From Planctomycetota bacterium (GTDB lineage: Bacteria > Planctomycetota > Brocadiia > JAJRTI01): DNA of 13,729 nt. How positions within the stretch are numbered: the first letter of the stretch is position 1; the number at the start of each line of letters is the position of its first letter. The stretch covers positions 1 to 13,729 of the forward strand of contig JAJRTI010000554.1 in the NCBI GenBank assembly GCA_024278415.1, in the 5' to 3' direction. This document shows, in pieces, positions 6,742-12,545 of this stretch. The notes under the pieces are model-generated. The model ran no database searches and had not been told where the DNA came from. It saw nothing but the letters and a program-made list of their open reading frames with translations. The translations under genes and the position numbers were made by a program.

Positions 6742-8124
6742 GTGGCGACGAAGGAACAGATCGAGGCGTGGGACAAGGCCCATTTTTGGCACCCCTTCAC
6801 GCAGATGAAGGAGTATCGCGAGGAGCCCGCGTTGGTCATCGCCGAGGGGCGCGGCTTCCACCTCATTGATGCCGACGGCAACGCCTACATCGACGGCGTG
6901 TCGTCGCTGTGGTGCAACGTGCACGGCCATCGCAAGCGCGAGATCGACGACGCGATTCGCGGCCAACTCGGCCGCATCGCGCACAGCACCGCCCTCGGCC
7001 CCACGCACGAGCCGGCCGCGGCGCTGGCGAAGCGGCTCGCCGACATCACGCCGCCCGGGCTTAACAAGATCTTCTACTCCGACGCCGGCGCGACCGCGGT
7101 CGAGATCGCGCTCAAGATGGCGTTCCAGTACTGGCAACTCAAGGGCCAGCCGGCCAAAACGCAATTCATTGCGCTGCGAGAGAGCTACCACGGCGACACG
7201 ATCGGCGCGGTCAGCGTCGGCGGCATCGAGCTGTTCCACAGCATCTTCAGGCCGCTGCTTTTCGAAGCGGTCTTCGCGCCCACGCCGTTCCGGCGGGAGC
7301 CCTCGGAGTGGCTCGCGGAACTGGAAGCCGTTCTCGACGAACGGCATGAGCAGGCCGCCGCGCTGATACTCGAACCCCTCGTGCAGGGCGCGGCCGGGAT
7401 GCTTGTCTACGACAAGGCATGCTTGGCCGGCGCGGCGGAGTTGTGCAAGCGCTACGACGTGCTGCTCATCGCCGATGAGGTCGCGACCGGCTTTGGCCGA
7501 ACCGGCCGGATGTTCGCCTGCGAGCACGCGGACGTGGCGCCCGATCTCATGTGCCTGGGCAAGGGCTTGTCGGGCGGCTATCTGCCTCTGGCCGCGACGC
7601 TTGCCACGGACGCGATCTATGAGGCGTTCCTGGGCGAGTACTCCGAGTTCAAGACGGTCTTCCACGGCCACACGTTCACCGGCAACCCGCTGGCGTGCGC
7701 GGCGTCGATTGCGAGCCTCGATTTGTTCGAGAGCGAGAGGCTGCTCGATCGGATGCCGCCCAAGATCGAGCTGCTCGAGCGGCGCCTGGCCGACATGGCC
7801 GCGTTGCCGCACGTGGGCCACGTGCGCCACGCGGGCCTCATGGCCGGCGTCGAGTTGGTCGCGCACAAGCCGGCCATGACGCCGTACCCGCTCGAAGCGA
7901 AGATGGGCGTGCAGGTGTGCCAAGCCGCGCGGCGCCGCGGCCTGCTGATGCGGCCGCTGGGCAACGTGATCGTGATCATGCCCGCGCCCGCGATGCCCGC
8001 CGACCTCCTTGCGCAGCAGTTGGACATTATCTATGCTGCTATAGTCGAAGCGACGCAGTCGCCAGGTGAGCGACGCGGAAGCCGCAATCCCCCCCTTCAA
8101 GGGGGGGAACTGAAGGGGGGGTAG
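6742..8124 (+). CDS. bioA: 8-amino-7-oxononanoate aminotransferase (DAPA synthase), biotin biosynthesis
   Basis: PLP enzyme converting KAPA to 7,8-diaminopelargonate. The GTG at 6742 has GAGGA 7 bases upstream and lies 4 bases after the preceding stop; the longer GTG at 6700 overlaps that gene and lacks a good site. Motifs (460-aa product): WHPFTQM (16-22), [10 protein letters not shown] (54-63), [16 protein letters not shown] (112-127), [14 protein letters not shown] (148-161), [11 protein letters not shown] with PLP Asp245, GKGLSGGY with Schiff-base Lys274, and [16 protein letters not shown] (307-322). It resembles the B. subtilis-type enzyme (WxPFTQM, AFQYW, GxIELFH), reported to use lysine rather than SAM as amino donor, so the donor here is open. 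The last ~20 residues (from about 440: [12 protein letters not shown]...) are not family sequence; they are read from a hairpin repeat. No other bio genes are in the window. Confidence 0.93.
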   Translation: MATKEQIEAWDKAHFWHPFTQMKEYREEPALVIAEGRGFHLIDADGNAYIDGVSSLWCNVHGHRKREIDDAIRGQLGRIAHSTALGPTHEPAAALAKRLADITPPGLNKIFYSDAGATAVEIALKMAFQYWQLKGQPAKTQFIALRESYHGDTIGAVSVGGIELFHSIFRPLLFEAVFAPTPFRREPSEWLAELEAVLDERHEQAAALILEPLVQGAAGMLVYDKACLAGAAELCKRYDVLLIADEVATGFGRTGRMFACEHADVAPDLMCLGKGLSGGYLPLAATLATDAIYEAFLGEYSEFKTVFHGHTFTGNPLACAASIASLDLFESERLLDRMPPKIELLERRLADMAALPHVGHVRHAGLMAGVELVAHKPAMTPYPLEAKMGVQVCQAARRRGLLMRPLGNVIVIMPAPAMPADLLAQQLDIIYAAIVEATQSPGERRGSRNPPLQGGELKGG

Positions 8125-8160
8125 CCAACACCCCCCTAGGGTCCCCCCTTCCAGGGGGGA
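8089..8160. repeat. Paired C7/G7 hairpin repeat at the bioA 3' end
   Basis: Two similar hairpins: C7 (8089-8095), loop TTCAA, G7 (8101-8107); and TCCCCCC (8142-8148), loop TTCCA, GGGGGGA (8154-8160). Further C6 and G7 blocks lie between them (8113-8137). The first hairpin is inside the bioA reading frame and the TAG stop (8122-8124) is within the repeat. It looks like a dispersed repeat that landed at the gene end and may double as a transcription barrier; no T-tract is present. Confidence 0.75.
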
Positions 8161-8187
8161 CGCGGATCGCATCGTGTCCCAGATGGT

Positions 8188-8209
8188 CGGCGGACGCGGC
8201 CGTCCGCCG
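8188..8209 (+). other. Perfect 9-bp hairpin before the metalloprotease gene
   Basis: CGGCGGACG (8188-8196), loop CGGC, CGTCCGCCG (8201-8209): a perfect GC-rich stem ending 22 bases before the ATG at 8232. No T-run follows. It could stabilise the mRNA 5' end or attenuate read-through from bioA; its role is unknown. Confidence 0.5.
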
Positions 8210-8231
8210 CGAGCCACTTGAAAGTCCAGCC

Positions 8232-8948
8232 ATGTCCATGAACACAGAAGCCATGGTCAAGCCCTTCTCATTGCTCGATACCCGCAATCTGCGCCAAGAG
8301 CGCGTGGCGCTCGTGGACGCGGCGCAGGAGTGCATCCGCCTGGCGCAAGTCACAAGCCCGTTGCGTCTGCAAGATTTCGGCCGCTACCGCGGGCCGGGGT
8401 GGCGCGGCGAGGGGGGCCTGATGCCGCATATGAGCGTGGACTGGTACATCGCCGAAGCCTGGAACATGGCCAAGGACAAGCTCAACGGCGCCCGGCTGCT
8501 GGAGGCCGTCGCGGAGGAGCCCTGGCGCCGCGACGACCTGATGGGCGACCACTACGACCTCTGGCTGGTCGACCACGAGCTGTACGACGAGACGAGCCTG
8601 GAGGCCGACGCGGCCGTGGTGGGCATGTCGCGGCCTGGGGTGGGGTTCGTGCTCTCCACGTCGCCTTTCGACGAGGTTCGGCTGCCGACGTACAGCCTGA
8701 TCAAGACCGCGGCCCTCCACGAACTGGGCCACATGTTTGGCCTGCCCGGCATGCCCCGCGACAGCACCGCGTACGAGTCGGGCGTGCACTGCACCAACCG
8801 CTGCGTCATGCGCTACGCGGCGCCAAATCCAGACGCGTGGGCGCACCTCACCCAAGATCGGCTCCAAGCCGGGCCGTACTGCGACGAGTGCACGGCCGAA
8901 CTCAAGGCGCACTTTGGCGAGGGAGTGCCGCGGGACGAGGCGACGTAG
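8232..8948 (+). CDS. Archaemetzincin-like zinc metalloprotease
   Basis: Predicted zinc-dependent peptidase of the archaemetzincin (M54)-like metzincins; the substrate is unknown. In the 238-aa product the zinc motif is HELGHMFG (H163, E164, H167, G170). H186 in GVHCTNRCVMR is the likely third ligand and M193 the Met-turn. C187 and C191 plus the later CDEC pair (C217, C220) match the second, structural zinc site typical of archaemetzincins. The classical motif is HExxHxxGxxHC; here about 13 extra residues sit between G170 and H186. No signal peptide or TM segment is seen, so it is probably cytoplasmic. ATG at 8232 has no strong Shine-Dalgarno; a second in-frame ATG is two codons on. It lies 12 bases before the AI-2E-family gene, implying co-transcription. 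Confidence 0.85.
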   Translation: MSMNTEAMVKPFSLLDTRNLRQERVALVDAAQECIRLAQVTSPLRLQDFGRYRGPGWRGEGGLMPHMSVDWYIAEAWNMAKDKLNGARLLEAVAEEPWRRDDLMGDHYDLWLVDHELYDETSLEADAAVVGMSRPGVGFVLSTSPFDEVRLPTYSLIKTAALHELGHMFGLPGMPRDSTAYESGVHCTNRCVMRYAAPNPDAWAHLTQDRLQAGPYCDECTAELKAHFGEGVPRDEAT

Positions 8949-8960
8949 CAAGGAGACGAG

Positions 8961-10754
8961 ATGGCTCAGGACGACGGACGGCAAGACGAGGGCCGCGGCG
9001 GGCGCAAGCGACGCCGCGGAGGCAGGCGCAAGCCCCGGCGCGACGGCCAAGACCAAGATCGCTCGCGCGAAGACTCGCGAGACGCCGGCCGCGGCGACCG
9101 ATCGGGCCGCTCTCGGCCGGACCGCGACCGCGGCCGCGCGCCGCAGCCGCTGGCGCCCTTCGAGCCCGCGCCCTTCCACAAGCGCAAAGTCGTGCGCCGG
9201 GTGTTCCTGGGCGTGGTGTGCGTGGCCGTGGTGCTGGCCGCGTACGCATTGCGCGCCGTCTTCAACCCCCTCCTCATCGGCCTGCTCGTCGCCTACATCC
9301 TCAACCCCATCGTGAACTGGCTTGAAGCGCGGCGCATCCGACGCGTGCTCGCGGTCATCCTCATCTACGCGGTCGTGCTCGTGCCGTGCGTGATGGGACT
9401 CGTCGTCCTTGGCACGCTGGTGTACGAAGACGCCAGCCGATTGCCCGGCGTGTTGCTTCGCGAGGAGGCGTGGCTCGACGCAAACAAGAACGGCATGTGG
9501 GATCCGGCCGAACCGTTCGTCAAGGATGACGACAAGCGCGGCGTGCTTGATGAGGCGACCGGCAAGCATTACCTCGACCTCAACGAGAACGGCAAGTACG
9601 ACCCTGCGGAGAGCGTGACGACCGACGCCAATGGCAACGGCCGCTACGACCTCGGCTTGCTCGACTGGCTATTCCTCGTGCTGTGGGAGGGGGATCGTTT
9701 CGAGGATGTCGACGGCAACGGCCGCTACGACGCGCCGGAGGTGTTGACCAAGGACTACAACGGCAACGGCCAGTTTGACCCGGGCGATGAGTTCGAGGAT
9801 GCCAACGGGAACGGGCAGTTCGATGAAGGCGAGAAGCTGACGGTCGACCACAACGGCAACGGCCGGTTCGACCCCGGCGACGAGTTCGACGACGCGAACA
9901 AGAATGGGAAGTTCGACGTCGGGGACAAGCTGCGCGCGGACTTCAACGGCAACGGCCGCTACGATGCCGGGCTGCTGCGCAAGTTTGCGATGCTCCTGCC
10001 GGGCGATGCCGGAGTGGAAGGGGCGGGAGCCGAGTCGGAGGCGATGCGGACGGCCCTCAAGAAGATCGTGAGCAAGCACGGCAAGGGCCTCGCGCAGAAG
10101 GCGATGGAGAAGGCCGTCCAGATCCTCGAACAAGTCAACAACGTGGCCCTGTTCCTGGTCAACGCGGTGCTCGTGGGCGTGTACGCGTTCCTCTTCCTGC
10201 TGGAGATGAACAACATTGGCGAGGTGATCTTCAAATACATCCCGGGCCCGGCAAGGGACACGGTCGAGGATATCTTGCACAAGGTGCACAAGTCTGTATC
10301 GAGCTTCTTCCGGGGGCGTCTCATGGTGTGTGCGATCATGGGCGCGCTGGCCGCGTTGGGCATGACCATCTTCAAAGTGCGCTTCGCAATTTTGCTGGGC
10401 TTGCTGATCGGGGTGGGAGACTTGGTGCCGTTCTTGGGTGTCATCATCGGCCTTTTCCCGGCATTGACGCTCAGTTGGGTCGACCACCACAGCACGGGCT
10501 TGCTCATTGGAGCCACCATCTGGTTCGTGGGCATCCAGTGGCTGGAAGGCATGGTCATCATCCCCTACGTGCTCGGCAAGGAAGTCGAGATGCACCCAGT
10601 CACGCTCATTGTCGCCCTCCTCATTGGCGCGCAGGTGTTTGGTTTGTTCGGCGTGCTTATCGCTATCCCTCTGGCCAGCATCCTCAAGATTCTGGGCACG
10701 GAACTCGTGCTGCCGGAACTGGAGCGGCTGTCGCGCGAGCGGGACTGGGCCTGA
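8961..10754 (+). CDS. AI-2E/PerM-family membrane protein with nine calcium-binding-type repeats
   Basis: Inner-membrane protein of the AI-2E exporter/PerM family, which includes transporters of signals or ions; the substrate is unknown. The 597-aa product is far longer than the usual ~350 aa. Residues 1-78 are a charged, Arg/Asp/Gly-rich, probably disordered cytoplasmic tail. Helices lie near 79-100, 103-118 and 129-153. The loop after the third helix, predicted periplasmic, carries nine D-x-[ND]-x-N-G-x-[YFW]-D motifs starting at D173, D206, D222, D249, D265, D280, D296, D311 and D327. The conserved C-terminal half follows: about 395-415, then RGRLMVCAIMGALAALGM, GDLVPFLGVIIGLFPA and WLEGMVIIPYVLGKEVEMHP, ending in GLFGVLIAIPLASILK. 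ATG at 8961 has AAGGAG 5 bases upstream. It follows the zinc protease by 12 bases. Confidence 0.93.
   Translation: MAQDDGRQDEGRGGRKRRRGGRRKPRRDGQDQDRSREDSRDAGRGDRSGRSRPDRDRGRAPQPLAPFEPAPFHKRKVVRRVFLGVVCVAVVLAAYALRAVFNPLLIGLLVAYILNPIVNWLEARRIRRVLAVILIYAVVLVPCVMGLVVLGTLVYEDASRLPGVLLREEAWLDANKNGMWDPAEPFVKDDDKRGVLDEATGKHYLDLNENGKYDPAESVTTDANGNGRYDLGLLDWLFLVLWEGDRFEDVDGNGRYDAPEVLTKDYNGNGQFDPGDEFEDANGNGQFDEGEKLTVDHNGNGRFDPGDEFDDANKNGKFDVGDKLRADFNGNGRYDAGLLRKFAMLLPGDAGVEGAGAESEAMRTALKKIVSKHGKGLAQKAMEKAVQILEQVNNVALFLVNAVLVGVYAFLFLLEMNNIGEVIFKYIPGPARDTVEDILHKVHKSVSSFFRGRLMVCAIMGALAALGMTIFKVRFAILLGLLIGVGDLVPFLGVIIGLFPALTLSWVDHHSTGLLIGATIWFVGIQWLEGMVIIPYVLGKEVEMHPVTLIVALLIGAQVFGLFGVLIAIPLASILKILGTELVLPELERLSRERDWA
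9477..9965 (+). repeat. Coding repeat region: nine dockerin/EF-loop-like calcium motifs
   Basis: Encodes residues 173-335 of the AI-2E-family protein. Motif starts are spaced 33, 16, 27, 16, 15, 16, 15 and 16 residues. From D265 the pattern is an alternating 16+15 unit, that is a 31-residue (93-base) super-repeat present twice plus a partial third copy. The D-x-[ND]-x-N-G-x-[aromatic]-D pattern is that of calcium-binding loops in dockerin and EF-hand-like proteins. Calcium binding is inferred from these ligands. Confidence 0.85.
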
Positions 10755-10781
10755 CAAGGTGAAGGGGCGCTTCTTGGAGTG

Positions 10782-10913
10782 CGCCGGCTTGACGGCGCTC
10801 TTCTGCTGCGCCGGCTTTGACGGCGCTTTTCTGCTGCGCCGGCTTGACGGCGCTTTTCTGCTGCGCCGGCTTGACGGCGCTTTTCTGCTGCGCCGGCTTT
10901 GACGGCGCTTTTT
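10782..10913 (+). terminator. Tandem array of five terminator-like hairpin units
   Basis: Four complete 27-28-base units (10782-10808, 10809-10836, 10837-10863, 10864-10890) and a partial fifth (10891-10913). Every unit holds a GCGCCG...CGGCGC stem with a loop of 6-7 bases, followed by a T-rich run (TCTTCT in the first, TTTTCT in the next three, TTTTT in the last). Differences between units are one T/C change and one extra T in units 2 and 5. The array starts 28 bases after the AI-2E-family stop, where a terminator is expected, so it looks like an intrinsic terminator amplified in tandem. Confidence 0.75.
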
Positions 10914-11083
10914 CCCAGAACCGCGTCGGGCGCATTGACAGGCGTACCACGACCGCCGGCGAGTGGATAGAGTGCAACGAATCTCCCGCCGAATCGATCC
11001 TTCCCGCCCCATGCGTGGGTTCGCGTTGCCGCGGGACGCGCTCCGAACACGCCGCGTTCCATGGCGTGCATGCCCCCAAGCCC

Positions 11084-11113
11084 CTGGCAGAAATGGGCCG
11101 TCTATGGCATACT
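11084..11113 (+). promoter_or_regulatory. Candidate promoter for the cytochrome genes
   Basis: CTGGCA (11084-11089), an 18-base spacer, then CATACT (11108-11113) preceded by TGG, giving an extended -10. Start near 11120 leaves a leader of about 75 bases before the GTG at 11194. Its place after the hairpin array fits a new transcription unit. Confidence 0.45.
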
Positions 11114-11193
11114 GTTCGGTCTCTGGGAACGAGCACCGGCATGGGCCGGCGCCCCAGCGTGAGTATCTGTTGTGGCCTGAAGGAAGACGCTTT

Positions 11194-11580
11194 GTGAAAA
11201 AGACCGTGCTCATCTGTGTGGCTTGTGCCCTCGCGCTCGCCTTGGCCTCTGAAGCCCGCGCGGCTGGGTCAGAGAAGAAAGCTAGCTCGGGTAATGTGGC
11301 CAAGGATAAGTTCAAAGTGCTGTGGAATGTCATGAAGAAGCGGCAGGGCTTGGAGGCGATCAAGGCCGCGGCCAGAGAATTGGCAGCGGCCCAGCGGCTG
11401 CACGGCCCGAGGGAGAAAATGGCGAAGAACGCGGACTATGTGGCCAAGAGCAAAACGTGCGCAGATGTGATCGACAAAGTCGTCGCGGCCGAGTCCACGT
11501 ACGACGCATTCGTGGCGAGCCGCCGCATCGGCCGCTCCTGCGTGGATTGCCATCAGGTGTACAATAAGCAGAAGAAGTAG
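11194..11580 (+). CDS. Secreted cytochrome c'-like protein
   Basis: Small periplasmic haem protein. From GTG 11194 (AAGGA about 9 bases upstream) the product is 128 aa. The signal peptide is VKKTVLICVACALALALASEA, with likely cleavage around ARAAG. The mature part is a Lys/Ala-rich helical domain ending in a single haem site, SCVDCHQ (C116, C119, H120), 8 residues from the C-terminus. A single CxxCH near the C-terminus of a small helical protein is the layout of class II cytochromes (cytochrome c'/c-556), which bind NO or transfer electrons; the specific role is unknown. It is paralogous to the next gene: AAARELAAAQ...MAKNADYV here matches AAAKTLADAM...LAKQSDYV there. The longer upstream frame is rejected because it would bury the signal peptide. 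Confidence 0.82.
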   Translation: MKKTVLICVACALALALASEARAAGSEKKASSGNVAKDKFKVLWNVMKKRQGLEAIKAAARELAAAQRLHGPREKMAKNADYVAKSKTCADVIDKVVAAESTYDAFVASRRIGRSCVDCHQVYNKQKK

Positions 11581-11626
11581 CCCAGGCGAGCCGTCCCACT
11601 TGGCCCATTCCCAAGAGGAGAACCCA

Positions 11627-12163
11627 ATGAGTTTCCGATACATTGCTCTGACCGCCACGTGCTGTGCCTTGGCCGCTGTGCTGGGGTGCAAGAGCGCGCC
11701 GAATGGCGGGCCGTCCACCGGCGCGGCCAAGACTTGTTCCGGCCAGTGCAAGGGCGCTCCGAAGACGGACGCCGAGGCGCCGATGCCCGGCCGGGTCGAG
11801 TGCCCCACCAAGAAGGGCAAGATCTGCGATGGCTCGGAGGCCTGTCTCAAGCGCGGCAAGGAGTGCCCCAAGGCCAACTACCCCGGCACGATCGCTAGGC
11901 ACAAGATGATGGCGCTCATGGAGGCGACCCAGAGCAACAGCCTCCATGAGATCCGAGCCGCAGCCAAGACGCTCGCGGACGCCATGGCCAAGCACAAGCC
12001 GGCCAACGAGAAGTTGGCCAAGCAGAGCGATTATGTGGAACGAGAGAACGCCGCCATCGCCGCGATCCATAAGGTCATCGTTCAGCGCAGCACCATGGAC
12101 GCCACGCGGGCGGCCAAGGCCATCGCCGCGACCTGCGCCGATTGCCACGAGGCCCAGAAATAG
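11627..12163 (+). CDS. Cytochrome c'-like lipoprotein with Cys-rich linker
   Basis: The 178-aa product starts at ATG 11627, with GGAGAA just upstream. The first 20 residues form a lipoprotein signal ending in the lipobox VLGC, so C21 is predicted to be acylated and the protein membrane-anchored. Residues 22-85 are a linker with six cysteines (C37, C41, C59, C67, C73, C80), including CSGQC and CDGSEAC, unlike ordinary cytochrome c'. The C-terminal domain (about 86-178) parallels the preceding protein and ends in CADCHEAQK (haem C170, C173, H174). It lies 46 bases after its paralogue, in the same direction. The Cys cluster could bind a metal or form disulfides; that is inference. Confidence 0.8.
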   Translation: MSFRYIALTATCCALAAVLGCKSAPNGGPSTGAAKTCSGQCKGAPKTDAEAPMPGRVECPTKKGKICDGSEACLKRGKECPKANYPGTIARHKMMALMEATQSNSLHEIRAAAKTLADAMAKHKPANEKLAKQSDYVERENAAIAAIHKVIVQRSTMDATRAAKAIAATCADCHEAQK

Positions 12164-12191
12164 CCGCCGGCGCCACTGGGCCGCGCGCTCC

Positions 12192-12229
12192 GCAGCCGCA
12201 TGCGCCCGCATTCTGGCGCATGCGGCTGC
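12192..12229 (+). terminator. Perfect 15-bp hairpin after the cytochrome lipoprotein gene
   Basis: GCAGCCGCATGCGCC (12192-12206), 8-base loop, GGCGCATGCGGCTGC (12215-12229): a perfect 15-bp stem beginning 28 bases after the stop. There is no T-tract, so it may be a Rho-assisted terminator, an mRNA-end stabiliser, or a repeat of the structured type seen elsewhere in the window. Confidence 0.55.
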
Positions 12230-12283
12230 CAAGCCAACGCCTGGCGCCTTGAGCTACCAACCCATCACCACCGAGGATCACAC

Positions 12284-12517
12284 ATGCCTTTGTTCGAGTA
12301 TCGATGCAAGAAGTGCGGGGCCGTCACCGAAGTGCTCGTGCGCCGGCCGGCCGATGAAGACAACGTGCGCTGCGACGCGTGCAATAGCGCCAAGGTGGCG
12401 AAGATGCTCTCCGCGGCCGCGGTTTCGGTGAAACACGCGCCAAGCTGCGGGTTGGACGCGCCGTGCCACGGCGAGGAGAGCCGCTGCAAGTCGAGCATGT
12501 GCCAACTGGCGCGGTAG
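12284..12517 (+). CDS. FmdB-type zinc-ribbon protein with Cys-rich tail
   Basis: Small zinc-ribbon protein of the FmdB/CxxC_CxxC_SSSS family, often annotated as a putative regulatory protein; molecular function is not established. ATG at 12284 has GAGGA 6 bases upstream. The 77-aa product opens MPLFEYRCKKCGAVTEVL, typical of the family. Two CxxC knuckles, C8/C11 and C30/C33, should bind one zinc. The C-terminal tail adds four more cysteines (C55, C61, C68, C73) in SCGLDAPCHGEESRCKSSMC, a possible second metal site. The longer frame from 12200 runs through the 15-bp hairpin and is rejected. It is 28 bases before the radical SAM gene and probably co-transcribed. Confidence 0.88.
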   Translation: MPLFEYRCKKCGAVTEVLVRRPADEDNVRCDACNSAKVAKMLSAAAVSVKHAPSCGLDAPCHGEESRCKSSMCQLAR

Positions 12518-12523
12518 GGGAGT

Positions 12524-12539
12524 CCGCGCGGCGGCGCGG
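12524..12539 (+). promoter_or_regulatory. Hairpin between Shine-Dalgarno and start of the radical SAM gene
   Basis: CCGCGC-GGCG-GCGCGG (12524-12539) is a perfect 6-bp hairpin. GGGGAG (12517-12522) lies before it and the ATG (12546) after it. Linear spacing is 23 bases, too long, but if the hairpin folds the remaining spacing is 7 bases. This would be a structure-bridged ribosome binding site; it is inferred from sequence only. Confidence 0.35.
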
Positions 12540-12545
12540 CCCACC

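Larger units (their letters stand above)
10755..11193. other. Intergenic region between the AI-2E-family gene and the first cytochrome gene
   Basis: Contains the hairpin array (10782-10913) and a candidate promoter (11084-11113). The plus frame open from 10963 into the cytochrome gene has no family-like sequence before the GTG at 11194, so I treat it as untranslated. The minus-strand frames here translate the repeat into a low-complexity Lys/Ala/Gln peptide and are not genes. Confidence 0.6.

Noticed and set aside
6634..8217. 527-aa minus-strand open frame
   Set aside because: Antisense to bioA, which has all catalytic motifs; the frame is Arg/Ala-rich and meaningless.
8961..9200. Signal or targeting role of the Arg-rich N-terminus of the AI-2E-family protein (twin-arginine signal)
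   Set aside because: There are many RR pairs but no SRRxFLK-type motif followed by a short hydrophobic stretch and a cleavage site; the region is better described as a disordered charged tail.
8268..9569. 433-aa minus-strand open frame
   Set aside because: Antisense to the metalloprotease and the start of the AI-2E-family gene; no recognisable domain.
10782..10913. CRISPR-like repeats
   Set aside because: The 27-base units are directly abutting and nearly identical throughout, with no spacers.
10963..11193. 77-residue N-terminal extension of the first cytochrome gene
   Set aside because: It would bury the signal peptide and has no ribosome binding site; the GTG at 11194 has AAGGA and gives a normal exported protein.
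9669..11363. 564-aa minus-strand open frame with a repetitive Lys/Arg/Ser stretch
   Set aside because: Antisense to the calcium-repeat gene; the repetitive part is a translation of the terminator-like array, not a protein repeat.
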